A DNA stretch of 59,257 nt, taken from NCBI GenBank assembly GCA_009841335.1, contig VXLY01000094.1:1-59257 (forward strand). The letters are read 5' to 3'. This DNA is from Rhodothermaceae bacterium. Its GTDB lineage: Bacteria; Bacteroidota; Rhodothermia; Rhodothermales; Bin80. Below, piece after piece: positions 26,490 through 35,129 of this stretch (position 1 is its first letter; every line of letters begins with the position of its first letter). Position numbers and translations under genes: made by a program. The notes beneath the pieces were generated by a model. It did not search any database, had not been told where the DNA came from, and saw only the letters and a list, made by a program, of their open reading frames with translations.

Positions 26490-27419
26490 ATGAAACCGAA
26501 CCAACCAGTCCGAACCGTTCCACCGTTCCGGCACATCGTACCCGCGATGTGCTTGACCGCACAACTTGCCGTGTCAGCAACGATCCTGAGTAACACTGCC
26601 TATGCACAGGAGCAGGATGAAGTGCCGTGCATGCAGTCTGTATCGTCCTGGTGCGAGCTGTCGGAGGAACAGACGGATTTCCTTCGACAAAGTAGACTGG
26701 CAACATTACCGTACCTAAGCCTGACGGCCGCCGTAGCCGACGGATTCCGACCAGTGGGTGCCGATGCGCCAGCAATGGGGCGCCACTGGGTAAACTTTAA
26801 ACGGCTGTTCGACGGTGAAATCAACGCAGCCAAACCCGAAATCCTGATGTATGCGGACGTGAACGGACGCGATTCCCTGGTAGGCATTGGATTCGGCTAT
26901 GCGGTCGGCCGCGAAACGCGCACACCTATCCCGGCAAACCCTTTCCCTCCAGATGCATGGCATCGTCACTCGGGCTCACTCGACATGGAGAGCCACCGCA
27001 CGGATCATGAGGATAGCGGCCTGCACGACACCAGAAAGACGACCCACTCGCGTGGGGCAGAAGCCGCAGTTTCTGTGCTGCACAGCTGGGTGTGGATCGA
27101 TAATCCAGCGGGCGTCCTTGAGCCCAACAACTGGGCACTGCCGTATGTCCGCCTGGGATTGTCTCGGCCAGCGAACACTACTCCGGAGGCTGACCGCGCC
27201 TTGTCGCTTTCGTCAATGGGAACCGAATTCTTTATCGCACGGGCACAACTGTTCCCGGAGTTGGGTCCGATTCCACCTGGCGGTTGGGAGGAAGCATTGC
27301 GCCGCGCGGAAGCTGAAGTCAACACCTGGTGGAACGCACGCCCCGAAGTACCGTTGGCCTCGTCCGAGGTCGCTTGGCTCGCGGGTCTGTGGAAACGATC
27401 CGGACTGAAAGGACTTTGA
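26490..27419 (+). CDS. Exported protein of unknown function
   Basis: A 309-residue protein with an N-terminal signal peptide (AMCLTAQLAVSATILSNTAYAQ; ATG 26547 is an alternative start), so probably periplasmic or secreted. The mature part has paired cysteines (PCMQSVSSWCELSEEQ). It then has the block MGRHWVNFKRLFDGEINAAK and PEILMYADVNGRDSLVGIGF, a pattern (H-W-V-N, then P-E-[IV]-L) I associate with unnamed exported proteins. A His-rich stretch, WHRHSGSLDMESHRTDHED, lies near residue 160 and could bind a metal. The C-terminal 100 residues are Trp-rich. No enzyme class can be assigned. It lies 110 nt after the small lipoprotein gene. Confidence 0.65.
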   Translation: MKPNQPVRTVPPFRHIVPAMCLTAQLAVSATILSNTAYAQEQDEVPCMQSVSSWCELSEEQTDFLRQSRLATLPYLSLTAAVADGFRPVGADAPAMGRHWVNFKRLFDGEINAAKPEILMYADVNGRDSLVGIGFGYAVGRETRTPIPANPFPPDAWHRHSGSLDMESHRTDHEDSGLHDTRKTTHSRGAEAAVSVLHSWVWIDNPAGVLEPNNWALPYVRLGLSRPANTTPEADRALSLSSMGTEFFIARAQLFPELGPIPPGGWEEALRRAEAEVNTWWNARPEVPLASSEVAWLAGLWKRSGLKGL

Positions 27420-28031
27420 GCCGTGGACTCGCCGCATTGGCTTACGCACCGAATTCAAACGACACGCTGGCTACCAGGTCCCCGTTCTGGAGGTTGATAT
27501 TCTCCAGTATCCAATTCGAGGAACTGCAGATAGGCACCATACGACACACGCTCATGATGCCAAGACCTTGACTATCACCCGTGCCGGCAGGGGAATTCAA
27601 GCACCAGGCGCGTGGATTGCTGAATTGGAATAGCCGCCGCGCATCGCGAATGACTCCGCCACTGTCTCGAATTCAACGCCCACCGGAGAAAACACTTTAG
27701 TACTGAATCACAACCTGTCGGCGAACCCGTGGTGGCAATCACCTTGTAGAAATATGGCGCGGCAGCGGCTGTGACACCCGTCCACGGGGCTTAGTCGGTG
27801 AATGTGGAGCAGCGCGTTTGTCATAGTATCCGACACCGCGATGAGAATCTTCCAAACGACAATAGACAGAGCTCTGGTCCACTAACGTGGCAGATACAAC
27901 ATATCTCAAATTAGGCTATCGCCACTGGATTGTAATCGCCCAGCGTCGTCCGGGCATTCACCCGCAACACCGCAATACACCTTCTCGACAATATCATCTC
28001 ACACCTCGGGTTGATTTAGCCAAGTATGCAC
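27420..28031. other. 612-nt gap with decayed coding sequence
   Basis: No intact gene is visible. On the minus strand, 27690-27850 reads in pieces like an Fn3-type domain (listed separately). Further frames toward 27430 read as protein-like sequence without stops for about 40 codons but with no start. The stretch looks like the wreck of one exported-protein gene. Confidence 0.4.
27690..27850 (-). pseudogene. Possible remnant of an exported protein with an Fn3-like domain
   Basis: Minus-strand translation gives LIAVSDTMTNALLHIHRLSP in one frame. A neighbouring frame then gives CSTFTD, a stop, and APWTGVTAAAAPYFYKVIAT. The order of strand, T-D turn, then Y-F-Y-K-V-I-A-T-T-G-S-P resembles the end of a fibronectin type III domain in which the last strands read Y-Y-Y-K-V-x-A-x-x-x-x-G. 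A frameshift and a stop within 120 bases point to decay. This is a pattern judgement only. Confidence 0.25.
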
Positions 28032-30665
28032 TCACTCATCTTCATCTTTGGTCTGGCAACCCTCCTCCCCTGTAAAGCATTTATGTTCAGGGTCTGCCCC
28101 GCTTAGAAGGTAAGCCATTAGGTCAGCCACTTCGTCCTCATTCAATTTGTCCAAGAGCCTGGATGGCATCGTGGATACAGGAGATCCTTCACGCGAAAGC
28201 ACTTCTGATGCATTAATGCCTATTTCCTGTGACGGATCATAGGGATTCTGGTTGACGAACACCATGCCATCTTCTTCACGTAAGATCCTTCCTACAATAA
28301 CCGCATCATCGTTTGTAGTAAGCACAGAAGCTTCGTACTGGTCACTGATTTCGTCACTTGGAGAATCAATAGCCTCCAGTATCTCGTGCCTTGAGAACCT
28401 TGATCCGATTCCAGTCAAATCCGGGCCGATACTTCCCCCTGCAGTCTCCATCCTGTGACATGTCCCGCACAATGCAGCCGCATACATGGTCTCACCCCGA
28501 CTATAATCACGCGGCTCTCCCAGCTCATCGTTGAGCATCAGATTCAGCTCCTGTCGATTCCAAGTTCTTCCGGGACCCTCTGGCTGTGGTAAATTCGCCA
28601 GAGACTGCCCCGGCGGGGATGCATCTACGAGTCCGGCTAGGACCTCCACCTCTTCCTCATTTAATAGCTCCGCGGCATCCGAACGAATATCCTCGAGGAA
28701 ACCCACATAACTTGCACCCCCACTACGGCGCATAGCTTCATGGAACCATGTGAAGTAATCTCGTCGTTGCTCTATTGTCCATCCCGACTCCTGGACGCGA
28801 AGGTTCATCACAAGCTCAATCTCCTCTGGACTGGGTGGGTTTGCCCGCATTTCCGTAATGGCCTCGCCGTACTGTTCACTCCGCTCGGCCACCTCACCCG
28901 GGATCAAAAACGCCTGCACCGGACCAGTTTCACTTAACTCGTGCAATCTGGACATCATTTGATCAACCAAACCGGGTGCCTGCAAGGCGGCCAATAACAG
29001 TCCGTATTCCCGATTGAGAGCTTCATCCCTGGAGGGGTAATATCTGTCGAGTCGCTCGATGAGTTCACTGCGAAGCTCACCCTCAGGTGGTCCCATGCGA
29101 ATGATAACGAGTCCTACTGCCCTTAGCAGGTCCAGCTCTTGGTCCCGTGAAAGTAGGGACACATCAATCGCAAGCAGCCCTTGTAAAATCCTTGGGCCCA
29201 GGCTTGGATCGGCATGCCGGGCCAGGGCTATGGCAGCTTGAATTCTGCGAATTGGATCCTGTTCGCGCAAGGCCTCAGATTGCCATGATTCCAACGCCCG
29301 ATGTTCTACGGCAATTCTTGCGGCATATCGTACAAAACGGTCTCCATGATTCAAATACGGCCAGGCGATGGACAATGCGTCAATACCCGAGTCCTCAACA
29401 TGCAAAGCTTCCAACGAACGACGAAGCATCTGCTGGGACGAAGGCGCCGAAACAGAACCGTCTACCGCGGCCACTGCAGGATCGTGATACACCCGGAAAA
29501 GAAAAGAATTAAGCCGACGCCCTCCTGTTGCAAAGTACAGTGCGCCATCATCACCGATAACGCCATCTGTGACTGGTAAAGGCACGCCGCTCAAAAACTC
29601 TTCAACAGTCCCGGTGTATGTGCCCCCGCGTGCCTTGAGAGTCACATGATAAATTGTCCCGAAACTCCAGTCAAAAATAAAAAGTCCCTGACGGTATTTT
29701 CGCGGAAACGCTGCATCCTTACCTGATACAACACCGGTTGGGCTTCCCTGGCCGATCTCTGCAACGGCTGGTAAGTTATCTGGATAATATTCTGCCCATT
29801 TGCCTGATCCCGTCCGCCATCCAAATTCACTCCCACTGGTCACATGCAGTACGCGAATAGGCCTGTACCACGGCATACCCAGATCCCATTCCATATCTGA
29901 ATCGAACGTGAAAAGCTCGCCATCCGCAGAAAATGCAAGATCATACGCATTGCGGTAGCCAACACTGATGAGTTCCAGTTTGGACGCTAGCGAATCAGTT
30001 CGCACTACCCATCCACCCGGTGGCTGACGATCAGCCGCGTGCCCCCTTGGATCTCGGAGAGAGGGAAGTAATTGGTCCGTTTGCCATACAGGAGGCACTA
30101 CTGGATCATACGTCTCCGGTAACTCCGTATGGTTACCTGCGACAAGATACAAAGACGCACTATCGGGTCCAAGAACAACCCCATGGGGTCCATGCTCCCC
30201 CCAACCCTCAAAATGGGTCAAAGCATACACACTGTCCAATACCGTATCGCCGTCCGAATCAGTAACCCGATATAGCCCACTACTGCGTCCGGAAACACCT
30301 TCCTCACTGTTAACGACTACATACAAGCTGTTGAAGGCCCATAACAATCCTTGCGCATGTCCCAATTCCAGGTCTAGCTTTGTGACTTCAGTATCCTCGG
30401 GGTCACTGCCTATCGCAGGTATACTCACGTGATAGAGTGCTCCGTATTGGTCTGACGCGAACAAGCCTCCTCTCCCGTCTGTGGCCAGCGAGACCCAGGA
30501 ACTAGAATCCATTTTCATAGGATGATAAAGGACTTCCGAGCGAAATCCATCGGGCAAATTCAACTCAGGCGGCTCATCATCAGAACCTCTGTCAAGTTGC
30601 GCACAGGCCGCTAAGCCAGACAAAACCAGCGCACCCAGAAGGATCGAATACCTTAAGTTTAGCAT
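28032..30665 (-). CDS. Beta-propeller/HEAT/cytochrome c lipoprotein (membrane-bound dehydrogenase type)
   Basis: An 877-residue exported protein. ATG 30665 gives MLNLRYSILLGALVLSGLAAC, a signal with the lipobox LAAC; the frame continues to 30731. Residues 40-390 form a propeller (SLATDGRGGLFASDQYGALY, FSADGELFTFDSDMEWDLG, GDGALYFATGGR). The middle, about 400-720, is helical and HEAT-like. The last 150 residues are a heme-binding domain with LCGTCHRMETAGGSIGPDLT, then MPSRLLDKLNEDEVADLMAYLLSG with the axial Met. This is the layout of the large cytochromes first noted in Planctomycetes. It is the mirror of the gene at 21132, which carries its heme at the N terminus. The substrate is unknown. 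Divergent from the class V protein, with 70 nt between. Confidence 0.82.
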   Translation of the reverse strand: MLNLRYSILLGALVLSGLAACAQLDRGSDDEPPELNLPDGFRSEVLYHPMKMDSSSWVSLATDGRGGLFASDQYGALYHVSIPAIGSDPEDTEVTKLDLELGHAQGLLWAFNSLYVVVNSEEGVSGRSSGLYRVTDSDGDTVLDSVYALTHFEGWGEHGPHGVVLGPDSASLYLVAGNHTELPETYDPVVPPVWQTDQLLPSLRDPRGHAADRQPPGGWVVRTDSLASKLELISVGYRNAYDLAFSADGELFTFDSDMEWDLGMPWYRPIRVLHVTSGSEFGWRTGSGKWAEYYPDNLPAVAEIGQGSPTGVVSGKDAAFPRKYRQGLFIFDWSFGTIYHVTLKARGGTYTGTVEEFLSGVPLPVTDGVIGDDGALYFATGGRRLNSFLFRVYHDPAVAAVDGSVSAPSSQQMLRRSLEALHVEDSGIDALSIAWPYLNHGDRFVRYAARIAVEHRALESWQSEALREQDPIRRIQAAIALARHADPSLGPRILQGLLAIDVSLLSRDQELDLLRAVGLVIIRMGPPEGELRSELIERLDRYYPSRDEALNREYGLLLAALQAPGLVDQMMSRLHELSETGPVQAFLIPGEVAERSEQYGEAITEMRANPPSPEEIELVMNLRVQESGWTIEQRRDYFTWFHEAMRRSGGASYVGFLEDIRSDAAELLNEEEVEVLAGLVDASPPGQSLANLPQPEGPGRTWNRQELNLMLNDELGEPRDYSRGETMYAAALCGTCHRMETAGGSIGPDLTGIGSRFSRHEILEAIDSPSDEISDQYEASVLTTNDDAVIVGRILREEDGMVFVNQNPYDPSQEIGINASEVLSREGSPVSTMPSRLLDKLNEDEVADLMAYLLSGADPEHKCFTGEEGCQTKDEDE

Positions 30666-30735
30666 TCCATTAACAGCTATTCTATTTCGGAAAGGTACAA
30701 CTCCTAACCGGTTTATCCCGCATATTCTCAAACAA

Positions 30736-31866
30736 ATGCTGACGTGTCAACGTGAAAAATTTTTCCTGCCATCTGACAAGCATTACCTGAATTGTGCTTA
30801 CTTCTCTCCACTTATGCGCAGTGTGGAGGAGGCAGGAATTGAGGCGCTTAGAATGAAGCGGGAACCCGCACTAATAACACCTGCCATGTTCTTTGAGGGT
30901 GGAGACAGGGTACGTGTGCTCTTCGCCAGTCTCATTAATGGAAGGGCTGATCAAGTTGCAATTATTCCCGCTGCTTCCTATGGTATTGCAACGATTGCCC
31001 GTAATATCAAAGTCGGGTACGGCGACAACCTGGTTCTCATACAAGGGCAGTTTCCAAGCAACGTTTACAGTTGGCATAGATTGGCAGAGAACACCGGAGC
31101 TGCTATACGTATGGTGGAGGGCCATGGTGCTAATTGGACCCAGAGAGTGCTTGAATCCATTGATTATCGTACCTCAGTCGTGGCAATGGGGATCGTTCAC
31201 TGGACTGACGGGACACTCTTTGATGTGAAGGCCATTGGAAAAATAGCCCGGGATGTAGGAGCAGTACTTATTATTGACGGCACACAATCCATCGGGGCGC
31301 TGCCCTTTGACGTACAGGAGATTCAACCAGACGCTCTCGTTTGCTCCGGCTACAAGTGGCTCATGGGACCTTATGGTACTGGGCTACTGTATGTGGGAGA
31401 GAGGTTCCTAGATGGCATTCCACTGGAAGAAAGCTGGATCACACGTCAAGGCAGTGATAATTTTGACGGGTTGCTAAATTACACGAACCAGTATCGTCCA
31501 GGAGCTATACGGTATGACAGGGGACAAACTACGAGCTTCGCACATACGGCGATGATGATCAAAGGTCTCGAACAAGTGATTGAATGGCAGCCGGAGAATA
31601 TTCAGACTTATTGTGAGAATCTCATCGCGGATTTTCTGCCTTCCGTGCAAAACAGAGGTTATAACATTATTGGTCCATATCGACCCCACTTGTTCGGGAT
31701 CGACGTACCCACCCACGTGAATCGCCAACAATTGCTGGATCAGCTTACCGAACGAAATATTTCCGTTTCCCTGCGTGGTGATGCGATACGTGTCTCGCCA
31801 AATGTCTATAACAATGCTGCGGATGTTGACGCCCTTCATGACGCACTCCTTTCTGCAGCGAAATAG
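30736..31866 (+). CDS. Class V aminotransferase-fold PLP enzyme
   Basis: A 376-residue fold-type I PLP enzyme of the cysteine desulfurase/kynureninase/isopenicillin-N epimerase branch. LNCAYFSPL opens the fold. VAIIPAASYGIATIA is the phosphate-binding region (about 75-89), IDGTQSIGALPFDVQ carries the PLP Asp and Gln (about 192), and VCSGYKWLMGPYGTGLLYV contains the PLP lysine (about 220). The desulfurase Cys loop is not evident, so a lyase, transaminase or epimerase role is as likely. Start ATG 30736 lies 70 bases from the divergent cytochrome gene. The 3' end overlaps the molybdenum-carrier gene, on the other strand, by 31 bases. Confidence 0.82.
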   Translation: MLTCQREKFFLPSDKHYLNCAYFSPLMRSVEEAGIEALRMKREPALITPAMFFEGGDRVRVLFASLINGRADQVAIIPAASYGIATIARNIKVGYGDNLVLIQGQFPSNVYSWHRLAENTGAAIRMVEGHGANWTQRVLESIDYRTSVVAMGIVHWTDGTLFDVKAIGKIARDVGAVLIIDGTQSIGALPFDVQEIQPDALVCSGYKWLMGPYGTGLLYVGERFLDGIPLEESWITRQGSDNFDGLLNYTNQYRPGAIRYDRGQTTSFAHTAMMIKGLEQVIEWQPENIQTYCENLIADFLPSVQNRGYNIIGPYRPHLFGIDVPTHVNRQQLLDQLTERNISVSLRGDAIRVSPNVYNNAADVDALHDALLSAAK

Positions 31867-32318
31867 CACTTGACCAGTGCGTCCAGGAATACGAAAGCGG
31901 TTTTATAGATCCCGGGTTGCTCACTTTCACGCGGTCCCGCCACATTGAGTGTACAGCGGCATTTAAATTCTTTTAACCATTCGCATGTTGTTTCAGCATG
32001 CTCCTCCGACATAGCGTGATGAACAGGGCGTCCGAGTTCTTCGGCTGTACGCCGAGCAAGGAGCGTACCGTCAGATCTTGGGAGCTCACCCAGAATAAGC
32101 AGTGCGTCGCTGTCACGTACATTCCAGACTGTGCGCTGTGCCGGATCGGCCTGCGGGGTTACTCGAAGGACATACTGATCAGGAATCCTGCCATCTTCTG
32201 CCCAACGCCCCGCAGGGCACCAACCTTGATAGGGAAGCCTCCACTTCATGGCCACGTCAAGTGTTGCACGATCCACCCCCGTCTGACCTCCGCTAACAAA
32301 ACTTAGACTCATGTTCAT
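31836..32318 (-). CDS. Putative molybdenum carrier / YpsA-like nucleotide-binding protein
   Basis: A 160-residue Rossmann-like protein. The N terminus SLSFVSGGQTGVDRATLDVA is the G-G-Q-T-G-[VA]-D loop of the putative molybdenum-carrier/LOG-SMF/Rossmann group. YQGWCPAGRWAEDG follows, then TVWNVRDSDALLIL and GTLLARRTAEELG, all in the usual order. The name comes from a structure with proposed Mo-cofactor binding, and its real role is unproven. The first codons (MNM) give an alternative start two codons in. Its 3' end overlaps the convergent class V gene by 31 nt, so antisense effects are possible. Confidence 0.8.
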   Translation of the reverse strand: MNMSLSFVSGGQTGVDRATLDVAMKWRLPYQGWCPAGRWAEDGRIPDQYVLRVTPQADPAQRTVWNVRDSDALLILGELPRSDGTLLARRTAEELGRPVHHAMSEEHAETTCEWLKEFKCRCTLNVAGPRESEQPGIYKTAFVFLDALVKCYFAAERSAS

Positions 32319-32466
32319 CCTGATCGCACAGATTAAAATTCGGCATCCAATGCTGACCTGGCATTAGGCTCTACGTGATCGGACATACTCCCCAGTGATA
32401 TCATTTTCCAAGATAAGGTCACTTTGCTCACTGAACATGACCCCCCAAATAACCGTACGAGTGGTC

Positions 32467-33114
32467 ATGATTAGCTACGCTTCAAGAGTGGTACTTGTCC
32501 TCTTCGGATTTGCCATCTCATTCTCCCCGAACACATCTTCACAGGTACTGTCCCCTGAGTCGCTATTGGAAGAGGTTGTAACCCTGTACCAAGGCACCAT
32601 GGAGGCGTCTTTCGTACACAAACTTTCCTCCGAACTATGGGAGGGATCACGGACACTGACCGGCAGCATCCAACTTTCAGGAGACCAGTATCGCATTGAG
32701 ACTCTGTTTGAAGTCATCATCGGGCGTGGTGACGAGGTTTGGATTTATCGCCCGGAGGATCAGCAGGTCCTCATCACCTCCGTCGAAGAAAGTGATCTGG
32801 CCTATTCTCCCGGCGCATTATTTCATTCTTACGAAAAACTTTACCGTGCTCATGCATATTCTCGTGAGACACTCGGTGGCATTCCACATTTTCGTCTCGA
32901 GCTACATCCTGCCGAAGAGAATTTTTTAATCCGCTCGTTGACATTGTGGCTGAAGGCAGACGATCGTGTTGTAACAAGACTGATCGCTTTGGACCAGGAC
33001 GATACACGCACGGAAATCGAACTGACGGACGTGCGTGTAGGCGTACCTATCCCTCCTGAGACGTTTGAATTCACGCTACCCGAGGACGTAGAAGTCATAG
33101 ACCTTCGATCGTGA
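32467..33114 (+). CDS. lolA: LolA-like outer-membrane lipoprotein carrier
   Basis: A periplasmic chaperone that carries lipoproteins from LolCDE to the outer membrane. ATG 32467 is chosen because the protein then starts with the signal peptide MISYASRVVLVLFGFAISFS; the frame extends back to a GTG at 32395. The 215-residue product has the LolA layout: ASFVHKLSSE, LTGSIQLSGDQYRIET, DEVWIYRPEDQQVLIT, and a C-terminal TRTEIELTDVRVGVPIPPET then FEFTLPEDVEVIDL. Its stop overlaps the GTG of the next gene, so the two are coupled. Confidence 0.82.
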   Translation: MISYASRVVLVLFGFAISFSPNTSSQVLSPESLLEEVVTLYQGTMEASFVHKLSSELWEGSRTLTGSIQLSGDQYRIETLFEVIIGRGDEVWIYRPEDQQVLITSVEESDLAYSPGALFHSYEKLYRAHAYSRETLGGIPHFRLELHPAEENFLIRSLTLWLKADDRVVTRLIALDQDDTRTEIELTDVRVGVPIPPETFEFTLPEDVEVIDLRS

Positions 33115-34115
33115 CCTATCCAATCAGATTACGCACATTGGCGCTGCGCCTACTGTCCATCCTCGTGGCAGTATTCCTGATATGGCTATCGCTGCGCGGC
33201 GTAGATTTTGCGGAATTCGTGGAAGCTATGCGGTCTGCGCACTATATCTGGATTATTCCGGTTGTTGTTGCTACCCTGTTCAGCCATTGGATTCGTGCTT
33301 ATAGATGGCAGGTCCTAGTGGCAGCTGTTCCCGACGATTCAAGCTCACGGATTCCCACGTCGGAGCTGTTTGCATCCGTAATGATTGGATATATGGTGAA
33401 TTACGCACTTCCGCGTGTTGGGGAAGTCGCCCGATGCACGCACCTGTCAACCCGGCACCGCCTGTCTTTCCCCGCCCTGCTCGGCACTGTTGCCGTCGAA
33501 CGCATTGCAGATATACTCGTCCTGGGCTTGGGCCTGATTATCACCGCGTTATTTCTTCGTGGACGCCTACAATCCATGTTTGAGTTGGTAACATTGCCAC
33601 AGTTTCCGTGGATTTGGATTGGCATCTGCTGCCTGATTCTTGCAGTCGTGATCTACTTTGGACTTCGTTTAAATGCCGCTTCGCCGCTGCGCACTAGATT
33701 TTTATCGCTGATCGCAGCATTTGTGGATGGGCTAAAATCGATTGTCCGCACCCCCCAACGCTGGCGCCTCGGCTGGACAACTGCTCTAATGTGGTTGACC
33801 TATGGTCTTATGGCCTACATCCCGATCCTGATGTTTGACCTGCAATCATCGGGCAGCCTATCCTACTGGGATGGCCTGGCTATCATGTTTATTGGTGTTC
33901 TGGGGATACTGGTCCCCACACCAGGCGGAGCAGGCTCTTTTCACTACATCACAGTCCTGACGTTAACCGCCGTATACGGGATCGCTCAGCCAGACGCAGC
34001 GGCTTACGCCGTTTTTGTTCATGGTGCGCAGTTATTGCTCTACCTCGCAACGGGAGCCTTGGTTCTCTTTTGGAAGCCCTCTGGGCCAAGCTCTGCCCGC
34101 CACGATGTTGCTTGA
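33111..34115 (+). CDS. Lysylphosphatidylglycerol synthase TM-like flippase family protein
   Basis: A 334-residue inner-membrane protein with about eight hydrophobic segments. It begins at GTG 33111, which overlaps the lolA stop (GTGA). WLSLRGVDFAEFVEAM, SHWIRAYRWQVLV and MIGYMVNYALPRVGEVARC followed by LPTVAVERIADILVL-type sequence (TVAVERIADILVLGL) are the family's motifs. FIGVLGILVPTPGGAGSFHY occurs near residue 260. Relatives include the flippase part of MprF and other proteins of the YbhN/AglD2 type that move lipids or lipid-linked sugars. The substrate is unknown. There is no cytoplasmic aminoacyl-transferase domain. Confidence 0.85.
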   Translation: MTYPIRLRTLALRLLSILVAVFLIWLSLRGVDFAEFVEAMRSAHYIWIIPVVVATLFSHWIRAYRWQVLVAAVPDDSSSRIPTSELFASVMIGYMVNYALPRVGEVARCTHLSTRHRLSFPALLGTVAVERIADILVLGLGLIITALFLRGRLQSMFELVTLPQFPWIWIGICCLILAVVIYFGLRLNAASPLRTRFLSLIAAFVDGLKSIVRTPQRWRLGWTTALMWLTYGLMAYIPILMFDLQSSGSLSYWDGLAIMFIGVLGILVPTPGGAGSFHYITVLTLTAVYGIAQPDAAAYAVFVHGAQLLLYLATGALVLFWKPSGPSSARHDVA

Positions 34116-34361
34116 CTTGTCTGCTCTCCAAGCTCTAATGGGCGTGAAACTAGTTTCTTTCCCCACCTGATTCTTCACCAATGCACTAGCAGCTTTTCAA
34201 TGCCAACTGTATCCTCGGACGAATCTAGCCGAGCACTGAATCATGATCACTGCATTTATGTGCACAGTCACGAGCCTACTGGTGAGTACCTGAGCTTTTG
34301 TTCGTTTTAATATCACTGGTTTGCTCTTGGTATTGATTCCTGGACTCTTAATCTCACAAGT

Positions 34362-35129
34362 TCAACCAGCGCCACCGCGAACCGGCTGAGAAGCCAAAGT
34401 CAACAGGATGCCGGTTGCCACCGAAACATTTAAGGACTCCACATCTCCGTGCAACGGAATCGCAATCAAGCTGTCGCAGACCCGTTCTGTATCTGGATAT
34501 AGACCCCGATTTTCGCTCCCAACCACTAAGGCTATAGGACATTTCCAGTTTATATCCCAGGCTGACCGATCTGCGTTCGCCGCGGTACCATACACAAAGT
34601 AACCACGCTCCTGCAACTCGGGGATTACGTCCGCCAATCTTTCAACGCGGGCAATTGGCACGCGTGTGGCCGTTCCACTACTGGCCTTGACCATCGCCGT
34701 ACTTACCGGGGCCATATGATGGGAGCATACAATCACACCCCGTACTCCAAACGCTACTGCTGAACGAACCACCGCGCCAAAATTCCGGGGATCTTCTATA
34801 CCATCCAGTAGCAGCAGTCGAGGACGCTTAGCTCGTACTGCATCAAGATTTGGCGCAATCGCTGACAGCATTTCGGAATAATCAGCATACTTGAATGCTG
34901 CCTGCACGGCCAGGACGCCCTGGTGAGGTACTTTGCCTGCCAGGTTTCGAAGCCCGTCCTGCGGGAGCACTCGAACAGGCACCCCTGCCCTGGCGGCCAA
35001 CTTTCTGATTCTGTTTAGTCCGCGAGCATCCCGTTGAAGGCACACCTTTTCCAGTGATGCTGGGTTACGCTCCAAAGCCTCTCGAACGGCATTGCGACCA
35101 ACAATAACCAGCGAAGTATCAACCGGCAT
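34362..35129 (-). CDS. rlmB: 23S rRNA (guanosine-2'-O-)-methyltransferase RlmB (SpoU family)
   Basis: Methylates G2251 of 23S rRNA. ATG 35129 gives MPVDTSLVIVGRNAVREALE, with an 11-nt overlap of the decarboxylase gene; the frame extends to 35204. The 255-residue protein has an N-terminal substrate-binding domain (LARAGVPVRVLPQDGL-type strands, then VPHQGVLAVQA) and the SPOUT knot. In the knot, LLLDGIEDPRNFGAVVRSA is motif 1 (about 107-125), ALVVGSENRGLYP is motif 2, and AIPLHGDVESLNVSVATGIL is motif 3. It ends a six-gene minus-strand run. Confidence 0.93.
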   Translation of the reverse strand: MPVDTSLVIVGRNAVREALERNPASLEKVCLQRDARGLNRIRKLAARAGVPVRVLPQDGLRNLAGKVPHQGVLAVQAAFKYADYSEMLSAIAPNLDAVRAKRPRLLLLDGIEDPRNFGAVVRSAVAFGVRGVIVCSHHMAPVSTAMVKASSGTATRVPIARVERLADVIPELQERGYFVYGTAANADRSAWDINWKCPIALVVGSENRGLYPDTERVCDSLIAIPLHGDVESLNVSVATGILLTLASQPVRGGAG

